Translations under genes and position numbers: made by a program
Notes under the pieces: generated by a model
Databases searched by the model: none
Told to the model about the DNA's origin: nothing
What the model saw: only the letters and a program-made list of their open reading frames with translations
Shown: positions 16,979 to 25,439 of the stretch, in pieces
Layout: every line of letters begins with the position of its first letter
Position numbering within the stretch: position 1 is the first letter of the stretch
NCBI RefSeq assembly: GCF_002262885.1
Contig: NZ_NKYF01000001.1
Coordinates: forward strand, 992,001 to 1,056,000
From: Pseudonocardia sp. MH-G8
GTDB taxonomy: Bacteria > Actinomycetota > Actinomycetes > Mycobacteriales > Pseudonocardiaceae
DNA: 64,000 nucleotides
Reading direction: 5' to 3'

Positions 16979-18274
16979 TCACCGCAGAACTTTCCAGGAA
17001 CGCGCGGCGACGAGCCACGGGTCCGCACCGCCCGCACCCGCCACCACCTGCGCCTCGCGGTCGGCGTCGAACCGGTGCTCCTCGTCGGCGAGGTTGAGCA
17101 GCACCGTCACGGCATCGTCGCCCGCCCGGCTGGTGAACGCGAGCTGCTCGTTCGCGACGTGGTCCACACTCGTGCGGGCGCCCGCCAGCCACGCGTTGCG
17201 GCGGCGCATCCCGATCAGCTCCTGGTGGGTGTGGAACACCGGCCATCCCTGCGGCGCAAGCTCGTCGGGCCCGGCGGGGAACGCGGGCCGCACGGCGTCG
17301 TCGCCGCCCTCGCGCTCCTCCTTCACTCCGCGGAACGCCTGCTCGTCGCCGTAGTACACCGAGGGCACCCCGGCGACGCCGAACAGCACCGCCAGCGCGT
17401 GACCGAGCAGCTCGGGGTCGTCGAGGCGGCTCGCGATGCGCGTGACGTCGTGGTTGCCGACGAACGTCATCGGGACGAAGTCGCCGACGAACCCGTCGTG
17501 GCGTTCCAGGGTCCACGCGAGCTCGTGGAGGTTGCGGTCGTTGATCGCGCTCCAGATCGCCTTCCACAACTCGTACTGCGTCACCGAATCGAGCCCGCCG
17601 TCGTGCACGAACGCCGGGTAGTCGCCGTGGATCACCTCGCCGACGAGCCACGCGTCCGGGTGCCGGGCGCGCACCGCGTCGCTGATGGCGCGCAGGGCCG
17701 GCTGCGGGATCGCGTACGCGGCATCGAGGCGCCACCCGCTCGCGCCCACGCCGAGCCAGTGGTCCATCACGGCGACGACGTGCTCGCGCACCTCGGGCTC
17801 GTCGTGGTTGAGCGCCACGAGCTCGTGGTGGCCCTCGAAATCGCGGTAGCCGAAGCCGTCCGGCCCGCCGGCGTCCGGATCGAGGCGGAACCACGACGCC
17901 CACCGCGACGACGGCCCGTGCTCCAGGACGTCGCGGAACTGCGGGAAGTCCCGTCCCACGTGGTTGAACACGCCGTCGAGCAGGACGTGGACCCCCCGCG
18001 AGCGGCAGGCCTCGAACAGCCACCGCAGGTCCTCGTCGGAGCCGAGGCGCGGGTCGACGCGGAAGTGGTCCACCGTGTCGTAGCCGTGCGTGGCGGACGC
18101 GAACACGGGGCCGAGCGCGAGCCCGTTGCAGCCCAGGTCGAGCAGGTAGTCCAGCCACGGTTCCAGCGACCGCAGCCGCGGCACCGGCTCCCCGTCGACG
18201 GCCACTCGCTCGGCCCCCGTGAAGCCGAGCGGATAGACGTGCCACCAGATGACGTGCTCGGTCCAGCCGTCCAT
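16979..18274 (-). CDS. GH13 alpha-amylase-family glycosidase
   Basis: The 431-residue protein is a (beta/alpha)8-barrel enzyme of the alpha-amylase superfamily. The conserved regions are DGVFNHVG (region I), GWRLDAAYAI with the nucleophile Asp (region II), LVGEVIHGDY with the acid/base Glu (region III) and FVGNHDVTRI (region IV). No signal peptide is present, so it acts on intracellular oligosaccharides, perhaps from glycogen or trehalose metabolism. The start MDGWTEHVIWW at 18274 is preferred; an upstream extension to 18310 would overlap the divergent operator. Confidence 0.9.
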   Translation of the reverse strand: MDGWTEHVIWWHVYPLGFTGAERVAVDGEPVPRLRSLEPWLDYLLDLGCNGLALGPVFASATHGYDTVDHFRVDPRLGSDEDLRWLFEACRSRGVHVLLDGVFNHVGRDFPQFRDVLEHGPSSRWASWFRLDPDAGGPDGFGYRDFEGHHELVALNHDEPEVREHVVAVMDHWLGVGASGWRLDAAYAIPQPALRAISDAVRARHPDAWLVGEVIHGDYPAFVHDGGLDSVTQYELWKAIWSAINDRNLHELAWTLERHDGFVGDFVPMTFVGNHDVTRIASRLDDPELLGHALAVLFGVAGVPSVYYGDEQAFRGVKEEREGGDDAVRPAFPAGPDELAPQGWPVFHTHQELIGMRRRNAWLAGARTSVDHVANEQLAFTSRAGDDAVTVLLNLADEEHRFDADREAQVVAGAGGADPWLVAARSWKVLR

Positions 18275-18293
18275 CTCGTCACGGTAGTGCGCA

Positions 18294-18323
18294 TTGACAG
18301 GCAAGCACACACTTGCCTATAAC
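18294..18323 (+). promoter_or_regulatory. Promoter with palindromic operator AGGCAAG-N6-CTTGCCT
   Basis: TTGACA (18294-18299) and CTATAA (18317-18322) are spaced by 17 bases. Between them lies the exact inverted repeat AGGCAAG (18299-18305) and CTTGCCT (18312-18318), so a bound dimer would block RNA polymerase. The predicted start coincides with the ATG at 18330, which makes the mRNA leaderless. Confidence 0.8.
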
Positions 18324-18329
18324 GGACGC

Positions 18330-18602
18330 ATGCCCGATGTGCTCTTCAAGGCGCTCGCCGACGCGACCCGACGGACGATCCTCGACGAGCTCACACAGCG
18401 GGACGGCCAGACGCTGTTCGAGATCTGCGGGCGGCTGGCCATGAAGCACGACCTCGCCTCGTCGCGGCAGGCGATCTCGCAGCACCTCGCCGTGCTCGAG
18501 GAAGCCGGGCTCGTCACGACCCGGCGCGAGGGCCGCTACAAGTTCCACCACCTCGACACCACTCCCCTGCGCTCGATCGTCGAGCGCTGGCCGACCCCCT
18601 GA
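18330..18602 (+). CDS. ArsR-family repressor of a VOC-protein operon
   Basis: The 90-residue winged-helix protein reads LFKALADATRRTILDEL, SSRQAISQHLAVLEEAGLV and RREGRYKFHHLD, the compact ArsR class seen next to glyoxalase/AHSA1 genes (SdpR-like). It starts directly at the predicted transcription start. The next gene follows after nine bases, so regulator and VOC protein form an operon that it probably represses through the palindrome in its own promoter. Confidence 0.9.
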   Translation: MPDVLFKALADATRRTILDELTQRDGQTLFEICGRLAMKHDLASSRQAISQHLAVLEEAGLVTTRREGRYKFHHLDTTPLRSIVERWPTP

Positions 18603-18611
18603 GGAACAGCG

Positions 18612-19004
18612 ATGCTCACGATCAACATCACCAGCATCTACGTGGACGACCAGGCCAAGGCCCTCGCCTTCTACACCGACGTGCTCGGCTTCCGGAAGAA
18701 GACCGACGTCCCAGCAGGCGGGGCCCGCTGGCTCACGGTCGTCTCCCCCGCCCACCCCGACGGCGTCGAACTCCTGCTCGAACCGGCCGGCCACCCGGCG
18801 GCCAAGACCTACAAGGAGGCGCTGGTCGCAGACGGCATCCCGTTCACGTCGTTCGCGGTACAGGACGTCCGGGCCGAGTTCGACCGCCTCGCCGCCGCCG
18901 GCGTGCGGTTCGTGCAGGAGCCCACCGACCTCGGCCCCGTCGTCACGGCCGTCTTCGACGACACCTGCGGCAACCTGATCCAGATCGCCGGCCCGCCCGG
19001 GTGA
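18612..19004 (+). CDS. VOC-superfamily (glyoxalase/bleomycin-resistance-like) protein
   Basis: The 130-residue protein has two beta-alpha-beta-beta-beta modules: SIYVDDQAKALAFYTDVLGF at the start and FDDTCGNLIQIAG at the end. These supply the His/Glu-type metal positions of the family, although the first position here is not His. Similar proteins paired with ArsR regulators are of unknown substrate. It is cotranscribed with the repressor upstream. Confidence 0.88.
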   Translation: MLTINITSIYVDDQAKALAFYTDVLGFRKKTDVPAGGARWLTVVSPAHPDGVELLLEPAGHPAAKTYKEALVADGIPFTSFAVQDVRAEFDRLAAAGVRFVQEPTDLGPVVTAVFDDTCGNLIQIAGPPG

Positions 19005-19052
19005 TCCTGCTGATCACTGGCGTCCGGGCCCGCGGTCGCCGACAATCGTCCC

Positions 19053-19343
19053 GTGCCGTCCGACCGTCCCGCTCTGCGGTCCGCGTTGCGAGCGGTGGTC
19101 GATCGCCGCGACCCGGAGGGCCTGCTCGCCCTCGGCGCCCCGCCCGATGAGTACGACCCGGAGGCCGCCGATCTCGCCCGCCTCCGCAGCACCGGCGGCC
19201 CGTTCACGGCGACGACCGTGGCCGAGGTGTGGGAACGCCGGTTCGGCCCGCACTCCGGGTTCGTCGACCGCGCGTCGCGGGCGGAGCTTGCGGCCTTCGC
19301 CGCGGAGCTGGAAGCAGCAGCTACCGACGTGGCCACGCGCTGA
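19053..19343 (+). CDS. Small hypothetical protein (DUF1871-like)
   Basis: The 96-residue protein has the pattern VVDRRDPEGLLALGAPPDEYDPEAADLA, which recalls the DUF1871 fold family. No catalytic residues or membrane segments are evident. The GTG start follows 48 bases after the VOC gene, so it may be in the same transcript. Its function is unknown. Confidence 0.65.
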   Translation: MPSDRPALRSALRAVVDRRDPEGLLALGAPPDEYDPEAADLARLRSTGGPFTATTVAEVWERRFGPHSGFVDRASRAELAAFAAELEAAATDVATR

Positions 19344-19356
19344 GCACGCGAAGCGG

Positions 19357-19986
19357 TCAGACCGGCGTGCGCACCAGCCCGAACTGGTAGTGCAGGCTCC
19401 GCGAGCCCGGCCAGGTGCCCCACCACTCGAGCGCGCCGTGCCGATCGAGGGCATCCCGCACCCGCGCGTCGCTGCGGAAGCTGAAGAACCGCGCCGGGCC
19501 GTGTTCGGTGTCGCCGTGCGGCCCCTCCCCGATCTCCTCGCCGCCCCACAACCCGACGGCGAGGGGCGCCCCGGGACGCAGCACCCGCACGACCTCCGCC
19601 AGGGCGGCGTCCAGGTCGGCCTCCGCAACGTGCAAGAGCGTGCTCATCGTCCATCCCGCCTCGAACGCGGCGTCCGGGAACGGCAGGTCGAACACCGACG
19701 CGACCTGCACGTCGAGCCCGATCCCACGGCAGGCGGCAATGCTCGCCGGTGCGAGGTCGACCCCGGTGTAGGCCAGCCCCGCCGCGGCGAACGCGCTTCC
19801 GTCCCGCCCCGGACCGGCACCGATCTCGAGTACCGACCCGCGGCCCTCCGCGACCAGCAGCCCGAGGAACTCCTCCCGCCGCGCCACCCGCTCGGCCGGC
19901 AGCTCCCGGCCGGCGCGCTCGCGCACCTCGCTGTCGTAGTAGACGGCGAGATCGCGCTCCCGTTGCGCCCGTGCGGAGGTCTCCAC
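19357..19986 (-). CDS. Class I SAM-dependent methyltransferase
   Basis: The 209-residue protein has motif I VLEIGAGPGRDGSAFA (SAM binding), motif II TGVDLAPASIAAC and the post-motif DLPFPDAAFEAGWTMSTLLHV of the UbiE/methyltransferase-11 type. The substrate is unknown. The GTG start at 19986 begins VETSARAQRERD. It converges on the small gene ending at 19343. Confidence 0.88.
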   Translation of the reverse strand: METSARAQRERDLAVYYDSEVRERAGRELPAERVARREEFLGLLVAEGRGSVLEIGAGPGRDGSAFAAAGLAYTGVDLAPASIAACRGIGLDVQVASVFDLPFPDAAFEAGWTMSTLLHVAEADLDAALAEVVRVLRPGAPLAVGLWGGEEIGEGPHGDTEHGPARFFSFRSDARVRDALDRHGALEWWGTWPGSRSLHYQFGLVRTPV

Positions 19987-20055
19987 GGGCGCCAGCGTCC
20001 CAGCCGAGGACCGTGCGTCGCCACAGCCGCTCCCGCGGACGTGAGAGGGTCGCAC

Positions 20056-20730
20056 GTGTCGCTCCTCCGTGCCGTCCGGAACAACGCCGAGTGGTGCGAT
20101 CTGATGTGCCGGACCCACGGGCCCGGGGGCACGTTCGCCGGCCGGGCGTGGACCAGCTCGCACCGGACCCCACCCCTCTACCCGGACGCCGTCACACTGC
20201 GCCCCGAGGCAGGACTCGCCGACGTCCTCACGGGGGTCGACACGACGCGAGGCTGCTCGGTCAAGGACAGCTTCGCGCGTCTCGACCTCTCGGGCGCGGG
20301 TTTCGCGCCGCTCGTCGAGGCGGAGTGGATCGACCGCCCTGCCGACGGGCCGACACCGCCCCCGTCGACCCCGTGGGTCGCGATCACCACCGCACCCGAG
20401 CTCGCCGAGTGGGCGACCGCGTGGGACGGCGGCATCACCGGCCTGTTCCGGCCGAGGCTGCTCGCGCACCCCGCGGTGCGCGTCCTGGCCGCGCGGCGGG
20501 GCGGCGAGATCGTCGCCGGCGCCGTCGTGAACCGCAGCGGATCCGTGACGGGCGTGTCGAACCTCTTCGCCGTGGACGGGCACCTCGACGAGGCCTGGGC
20601 GGGCCTGCTCTCCGCACTCCCCCGCCAGCACGTGGTCGGCTACGAGACCGGTCCGGCCCTGGCCGCGGCGCACCGGCTCGGGTTCACGTCCACGGGCCGG
20701 CTGCGCGTGTGGGTGCGCACCTCCGGCTGA
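20056..20730 (+). CDS. GNAT-like acetyltransferase-fold protein
   Basis: The 224-residue protein has a weakly conserved acetyltransferase C-terminus (VRVLAARRGGEIVAGAVVNRSG, then EAWAGLLSALP and GFTSTGRLRVWVR) and a distinctive N-terminus (LLRAVRNNAEWCDLMCRTHG). The canonical acetyl-CoA pyrophosphate loop is poorly preserved. The GTG start at 20056 is chosen because upstream sequence is out of character. The function is unknown. Confidence 0.7.
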   Translation: MSLLRAVRNNAEWCDLMCRTHGPGGTFAGRAWTSSHRTPPLYPDAVTLRPEAGLADVLTGVDTTRGCSVKDSFARLDLSGAGFAPLVEAEWIDRPADGPTPPPSTPWVAITTAPELAEWATAWDGGITGLFRPRLLAHPAVRVLAARRGGEIVAGAVVNRSGSVTGVSNLFAVDGHLDEAWAGLLSALPRQHVVGYETGPALAAAHRLGFTSTGRLRVWVRTSG

Positions 20731-20736
20731 GGGCCG

Positions 20737-21534
20737 TCACCGGCTCCACACGTACGGCGTCGTCGTCGACACCCGCACCAGACCGGAGCGTTCGAGGATC
20801 GGGCGGGAGCACTCGGTCGAGTCGCTGTGGATGAGCGTCTTGCCGCGGGCCAGTGCGGACCGGGCGCGCGCTGCGGTCAACGCGCGGTAGATCCCCCGGC
20901 CGCGCCACTGCTCGAGCGTGGCCCCTCCCCAGATCCCGGCGAAGTCGGTGCCGGCAACCGGTTCGAGCCGGCCGGCGCTGATCATCCGGCCGGCCGCTTC
21001 GGCGACCCACAACTCCATCCCGTCGTCGAGGGCGAGCCGGCGCAGCAGCGCGTCGGGCGTCCGCTCGGAGACCGGTTCGCCGAAGGCCTCGTCCTGCATG
21101 GCGGCCATGGCGCGGACATCCGACTCCGTGGACACCCGCCGAAGCGTGACCCCCTCGGGCAACGGCGCCTCGAAGACCAGCGATGCGGCCTCGCCGAGCA
21201 TGATCGATTCCGGCAGGTCCGGTACGAACCCGTTGGCCACCAGCGCCTCGTGCAGCCCGGGTGCGTGGTCGTGGCCGCGGGTCTTCCACTCGATCCGCCG
21301 GACCCCGGGGTCGGCGCGGTAGTGCCGCACGACATCCGGCACGAGCCGGGCGATCTCGTCGGCACCGGCGCCGCCGAGGTCGCGATAGGTCACGAACCCC
21401 CGCCCGCCGGCGAAGGTCACCAGGCGCAGCGAGTCGTGCCGGGTGACCGAGACCGCGCCGGGCGTTTCGGCGTCGGTGCGCAGCTGTTCGTCGTACGCCC
21501 GCAGGAGGAGGGCCGTGTCCGTCACCGCGATCAC
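20737..21534 (-). CDS. GNAT-family N-acetyltransferase
   Basis: The 265-residue protein has the C-terminal GNAT core with FAGIWGGATLEQWRGRGIYRAL, where the Q/R-x-x-G-x-G/A acetyl-CoA loop is QWRGRGI. The N-terminal half (VIAVTDTALLLRAYDEQLR and FVTYRDLGGA) is typical of a family widespread in actinomycetes. The substrate is unknown. An upstream GTG at 21573 would lengthen it by thirteen residues but would sit in the divergent promoter. Confidence 0.85.
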   Translation of the reverse strand: MIAVTDTALLLRAYDEQLRTDAETPGAVSVTRHDSLRLVTFAGGRGFVTYRDLGGAGADEIARLVPDVVRHYRADPGVRRIEWKTRGHDHAPGLHEALVANGFVPDLPESIMLGEAASLVFEAPLPEGVTLRRVSTESDVRAMAAMQDEAFGEPVSERTPDALLRRLALDDGMELWVAEAAGRMISAGRLEPVAGTDFAGIWGGATLEQWRGRGIYRALTAARARSALARGKTLIHSDSTECSRPILERSGLVRVSTTTPYVWSR

Positions 21535-21576
21535 CCTGACGAGTCGCGACCGCGGCGACAAGTCGAAACCCACCCC

Positions 21577-21607
21577 TTGACAACGTACAACCAGTTAGTT
21601 GTACATT
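21577..21607 (+). promoter_or_regulatory. Promoter with palindromic operator GTACAAC-N6-GTTGTAC
   Basis: TTGACA (21577-21582) is followed by the exact inverted repeat GTACAAC (21585-21591) and GTTGTAC (21598-21604), which overlaps the -10 TACATT (21602-21607). The predicted start is at the GTG of the regulator (21614), giving a leaderless transcript. Confidence 0.78.
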
Positions 21608-21613
21608 ACCTCC

Positions 21614-21967
21614 GTGACCGAGCACGACGAGGAACGGGCCGACGCCATGTTCCACGCGCTCGCCGACCGGACCAGGCGCGACATCATGCGCAGGGTGCTG
21701 TCCGGGGAGCATTCGGTCTCGGCCCTCGCTGCGAGGTACGACATGAGCTTCGCCGCGGTGCAGAAGCACGTCGCCGTCCTGGAGAAGGCCGGCCTGCTCA
21801 CCAAGCGGCGCAACGGTCGCGAGCAGCTGGCCAGCGGCGACGTCACGGCAGTGCGGTCGGTGGCCTCGATGCTCTCCGAGCTGGAGCAGGTCTGGCGCGG
21901 CCGCATCGCACGCATCGACGAACTGCTCGCGCTCGACGCCGCGAGCAATGACAACCAGGAGGACTGA
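21614..21967 (+). CDS. ArsR-family repressor of an SRPBCC operon
   Basis: The 117-residue winged-helix protein reads MFHALADRTRRDIMRRVL, MSFAAVQKHVAVLEKAGLLTKRRNGREQ, the SdpR-like class. It is followed three bases later by an AHSA1-type SRPBCC gene. Its promoter holds a perfect palindrome that it probably binds, giving autoregulation of the pair. Confidence 0.9.
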   Translation: MTEHDEERADAMFHALADRTRRDIMRRVLSGEHSVSALAARYDMSFAAVQKHVAVLEKAGLLTKRRNGREQLASGDVTAVRSVASMLSELEQVWRGRIARIDELLALDAASNDNQED

Positions 21968-21970
21968 CCG

Positions 21971-22456
21971 ATGCCCGTCACCGACGTCACGCACGACATG
22001 GACACCCGCAGCCTGACCATCACCGCCGAGTTCGCCGCACCGGTGGAGCGGGTCTGGCAGATCTATGCGGACCCGCGCCAGTTGGAGAAGGTCTGGGGCC
22101 CGCCGAGCTACCCGGCCACCGTCGTCGAGCACGACCTCACCCCGGGTGGCCGCGTGACCTACTACATGACCAGTCCCGAGGGCGAGAAGTTCGCCGGGTA
22201 CTGGAAGGTCACGAGCGTCGACGAACCGCGGGGCTTCACGTTCGAGGACGGGTTCGCCGACCTGGAGTTCACCCCGAACCCGGACCTGCCGGTCTCGACG
22301 AACGTCTACGCCTTCACCGAGCAGGACGGCCGCACGCGCGCGACGTACGTGGCCACGTACGCCACCGCCGAAGGACTGCAGAAGGTGCTGGAGATGGGCG
22401 CGGTCGAGGGCGCCAGCAGCGCGATCAACCAGATCGACGAGTTCCTCGCGCGCTGA
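21971..22456 (+). CDS. SRPBCC/AHSA1-domain protein
   Basis: The 161-residue protein has the AHSA1 helix-grip signature ITAEFAAPVERVWQIYADPRQLEKVWGPPSYPA and W-x-V-x-x-V-D-E-P-x-x-F. Such proteins bind hydrophobic ligands and are regularly encoded with ArsR repressors. It is cotranscribed with the regulator. Its 3' end overlaps the convergent TetR gene by 32 bases. Confidence 0.9.
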   Translation: MPVTDVTHDMDTRSLTITAEFAAPVERVWQIYADPRQLEKVWGPPSYPATVVEHDLTPGGRVTYYMTSPEGEKFAGYWKVTSVDEPRGFTFEDGFADLEFTPNPDLPVSTNVYAFTEQDGRTRATYVATYATAEGLQKVLEMGAVEGASSAINQIDEFLAR

Positions 22457-23105
22457 GGAACCGGTCTCCGGAGGTGCCGGCGTCCGGGACGTCGAGCGCC
22501 GGCCGGAGCGGAGCCAGCGCGGCACGCAACAGGTCCGGGAGCGAGCCCGACGGGACCACGAGCCCGCCCCCGCCTGCTCGTCCCCCTGCGACGCCCAGCC
22601 ACTCGTGGAGCGCAACGCGGGTCGCCGCCGCCACGGCGGCAGCGAGCACTCGTGCGGTGACCCGATCGATACCCCCACCGCGCTCGAGGATCGCAGCGGC
22701 GAGCGGCTCCTCGATCGCGGTGGCGGCCTCCAGGTAGGCGCTGCGCAGCGCCGGATTCGCCGTGACGAGGAGCAGCCCGTCGGTGTCGGGATGGGCCGGT
22801 TGCGCGTAGTGCGTCACCACGGCGTCGATGACCGCGTCCGCGAGACCGGTCCCCCGCGAACGCTCCGCGACCGCTGCCGCCACCCGCGACTCCCGCTCGG
22901 CGGTGATGCCGGCGACGATCGCCTGCTCGCGGCTCGCGAAGTAGTTGTTGTAGGTCCGCGGCGACACCCCTGCGGCCTCGGCGATGTCGTCGACCCGCAG
23001 GTTCTCCGGGCCACGTTCCAGCGCCAGCCGCAGCGCAGCGGCACGCAAGGCCTCCCTGGTGGCCTGCTTCTTCCGCTCCCGCAACCCGGCCCGGCGCGTC
23101 GTCAT
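22425..23105 (-). CDS. TetR-family transcriptional regulator
   Basis: The 226-residue regulator has an N-terminal HTH (TREALRAAALRLALERG, then VDDIAEAAGVSPRTYNNYFASREQAI). The C-terminal ligand domain is helical and Ala-rich. The ATG at 23103-23105 is about 20 bases from a quasi-palindrome in the divergent promoter, the likely operator for itself and the TIM-barrel gene. Confidence 0.9.
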   Translation of the reverse strand: MTTRRAGLRERKKQATREALRAAALRLALERGPENLRVDDIAEAAGVSPRTYNNYFASREQAIVAGITAERESRVAAAVAERSRGTGLADAVIDAVVTHYAQPAHPDTDGLLLVTANPALRSAYLEAATAIEEPLAAAILERGGGIDRVTARVLAAAVAAATRVALHEWLGVAGGRAGGGGLVVPSGSLPDLLRAALAPLRPALDVPDAGTSGDRFLSARGTRRSG

Positions 23106-23124
23106 CACTCCAGCCTCCCATCCC

Positions 23125-23148
23125 AAAAAGTTGCGTGCACGCACTTTT
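23125..23148. promoter_or_regulatory. Probable TetR operator centred on GTGCAC
   Basis: AAAAGTTGCGTGCACGCACTTTT is nearly symmetric about GTGCAC, with one extra T in the left arm. It lies between the divergent TetR and TIM-barrel genes. Confidence 0.65.
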
Positions 23149-23197
23149 CTCGCGTAGCTTCTGCTCATCCGGACAGCGAGCTCGGGGGGACGCGACC

Positions 23198-24220
23198 ATG
23201 CGCGCCAGGGGCATCACCTACGACACCGGCTTCGTGCGCAACGGCGTGCTGTCCCGACAGCACTTCGACCACGACGTCGTCCTGCGGGAACTGGAGATCA
23301 TCCGTGACGACCTGCACTGCACCGCCGTCCAGATCACCGGCGGGGATGCGGACAGGCTGGAGGTGGCGGCCCGCATCGCCGCCGACCTCGGACTGGAGGT
23401 CTGGTTCTCGCCCTACCCGCTGGAGCTCACGACCGACGAGATCCTGGATCTGCTGGTCGACTGCGCGCAACGGGCCGAGCGGATCCGGGCGACCGGATCG
23501 GAGGTGGTGTTCGTCGCCGGGGTCGAGATGTCGCTCATGAACCGCGGGTTCACCGCCGGGGAGGACCTCGAGGAGCGCCTCGGCCTGCTCCTCGCCGACC
23601 CGGAGGGCCGAGCAGGACGGATCGGCGAGGCCAGCAGCCGCCTCGATGCCTTCCTGCACATCGTCGTGGCAGCGGTGCGCGGGCGGTTCGGCGGCAGGAT
23701 CACCTACGCGGCCATCCCCTTCGAGCAGATCGACTGGAGCCCGTTCGACTTCGTGACGGTCGAGCTCATCCGATCGGCCGAGGTGGCCGACCGGTTCCGC
23801 GACGGCGTACGGACCCTGGTCGCGCGCGGGAAGCCGGTGGCGATCACCGGATTCGGCACCGCGACCTGGCACGGAGCGGGCGAGACGGCACCACGCAGCA
23901 TGGAGATCATCCAGTACGACGACTCCGGCTCCCCGGTTCGGCTCGACGGCGAGTACGCCCGCGACGAGGAAGGACAAGCCGCCTACCTGAGCGAGCTGCT
24001 CGAGGTCTTCGACGCCGAGGGCGTCGACAGCGCCTTCGTGTTCCTCTTCGCGCTCGAGAACCTGCCGCACCGCGCCGGCGGGGATCCTCGCGACGACCTC
24101 GACCTGGCCAGCCTGGGTATCGTCAAGGTGCTCGAGGGCGCCACCGGCACGACCTACCCCGGGATGGGCTGGGAACCGAAAGCGGCTTTCGCGACGCTCG
24201 CCGAGCGCTACGCCGCCTAG
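23198..24220 (+). CDS. TIM-barrel glycosidase-like protein
   Basis: The 340-residue protein has a barrel-like alternation of strands and helices: VQITGGDADRLEVAARIA, LEVWFSPYPLELT, VVFVAGVEMSLMN, DFVTVELIRSAEVA, PVAITGFGTATWHGAG and SAFVFLFALEN. Glutamates end strands at VEMS and in FALEN, reminiscent of retaining glycosidases. Relatives in Streptomyces have been labelled abortive-phage-resistance proteins, as I recall, without firm basis. The ATG follows GGGGGGACG. The TetR neighbour and shared operator suggest it is inducible. Confidence 0.55.
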   Translation: MRARGITYDTGFVRNGVLSRQHFDHDVVLRELEIIRDDLHCTAVQITGGDADRLEVAARIAADLGLEVWFSPYPLELTTDEILDLLVDCAQRAERIRATGSEVVFVAGVEMSLMNRGFTAGEDLEERLGLLLADPEGRAGRIGEASSRLDAFLHIVVAAVRGRFGGRITYAAIPFEQIDWSPFDFVTVELIRSAEVADRFRDGVRTLVARGKPVAITGFGTATWHGAGETAPRSMEIIQYDDSGSPVRLDGEYARDEEGQAAYLSELLEVFDAEGVDSAFVFLFALENLPHRAGGDPRDDLDLASLGIVKVLEGATGTTYPGMGWEPKAAFATLAERYAA

Positions 24221-24395
24221 GCGGTCGGCGACGGCGCGCCCGACCCGTGACGGTCGATGATCGTTGCGAGATCCACGGATCCCCGATGAATCTCGGAAGG
24301 ATCTTGCAGATCCCCGACGGACCGCGGCGCGCCTGCGGTGGGTCTGCGAGGAGGCCGGCAGGAATGCCGCCATGCGCCGTCGAGTTGGTTGCAGG
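24221..24395. other. Non-coding gap of 175 bases
   Basis: The region holds imperfect direct copies of GATCCCCGA and several GATC-rich words but no convincing ORF or hairpin. It should contain the promoter for the oxidoreductase gene. Confidence 0.4.
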
Positions 24396-25415
24396 GTGAA
24401 GAAGATTGGTTTCCTGTCCTTCGGGCACTGGTCGGCGTCACCACAGTCGATGGTGCGATCGGCGGCGGACGCCCTGCTGCAGTCGGTGGAGCTCGCCGTG
24501 GCCGCGGAAGAGGCGGGCGCCGACGGCGCGTACTACCGCGTGCACCACTTCGCCCAGCAACTCGCCTCCCCGTTCCCCCTGCTGGCCGCGGCCGGGGCGC
24601 GGACCAGCCGGATCGAGCTGGGTACCGCCGTGATCGACATGCGGTACGAGAACCCGCTCTACATGGCAGAGGACGCCGGTGCCGCCGATCTCATCTCCGG
24701 TGGTCGCCTGCAGCTGGGCATCAGCCGGGGATCGCCGGAGCAGGTGATCGACGGCTTCCGCTACTTCGGGCACGTGCCACCGGAAGGCATGAGCGACGCC
24801 GACATGGCCCGCGAGCACACCAGGGTTTTCCTCGAGGTGCTCGCGGGAGAGGGGTTCGCCCGGCCCAACCCGCGCCCGATGTTCCCCAACCCGCCGGGCC
24901 TGCTGCGGGTCGAACCGCACTCGCCGGGGCTGCGGGACCGGATCTGGTGGGGCGCCGGAACCCGGGCCACCGCGGAGTGGACGGCCGAGCAGGGGATGAA
25001 CCTGATGAGCTCGACCCTGCTCTCGGAGGACACCGGCGTGCCCTTCCACGAGCTCCAGGCCGAGCAGATCCAGCGGTTCCGGGACGCCTGGAAGGTCGCA
25101 GGGCACAGCCACGAGCCGCGCGTCTCCGTCAGCCGCAGCATCTTCCCGATCGTCGACGACCTCGACCGCCAGCTCTTCGGGCGGGAGCGCAACAGCGCCG
25201 ACCAGGTCGGCTTCCTGGACGGCGGCACCGCCCGGTTCGGCCGGTCCTACGCGGGCGAGCCGGACGAGCTCGTCGCCGAGCTCGCCGAGGACGAGGCGAT
25301 CGCGGCCGCGGACACCCTGCTGCTCACGGTGCCCAACCAGCTGGGCGTCGACTACAACGCGCACGTGATCGAGAGCCTGCTCACCCACGTGGCCCCGGAG
25401 CTGGGCTGGCGCTGA
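24396..25415 (+). CDS. LLM-class flavin-dependent oxidoreductase
   Basis: The 339-residue protein is of the bacterial luciferase-like monooxygenase superfamily. Features are VKKIGFLSFGHW at the N-terminus, AEEAGADGAYYRVHHFAQQ, IELGTAVIDMRYENPLYMAEDAGAAD and GRLQLGISRGSPEQVI. Members use FMNH2 or F420H2; actinomycetes make F420, but the cofactor cannot be told here. The GTG start at 24396 is chosen because it precedes the first beta strand. Confidence 0.9.
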   Translation: MKKIGFLSFGHWSASPQSMVRSAADALLQSVELAVAAEEAGADGAYYRVHHFAQQLASPFPLLAAAGARTSRIELGTAVIDMRYENPLYMAEDAGAADLISGGRLQLGISRGSPEQVIDGFRYFGHVPPEGMSDADMAREHTRVFLEVLAGEGFARPNPRPMFPNPPGLLRVEPHSPGLRDRIWWGAGTRATAEWTAEQGMNLMSSTLLSEDTGVPFHELQAEQIQRFRDAWKVAGHSHEPRVSVSRSIFPIVDDLDRQLFGRERNSADQVGFLDGGTARFGRSYAGEPDELVAELAEDEAIAAADTLLLTVPNQLGVDYNAHVIESLLTHVAPELGWR

Positions 25416-25439
25416 CCCCGCCATCGCCCATGATCGTCA

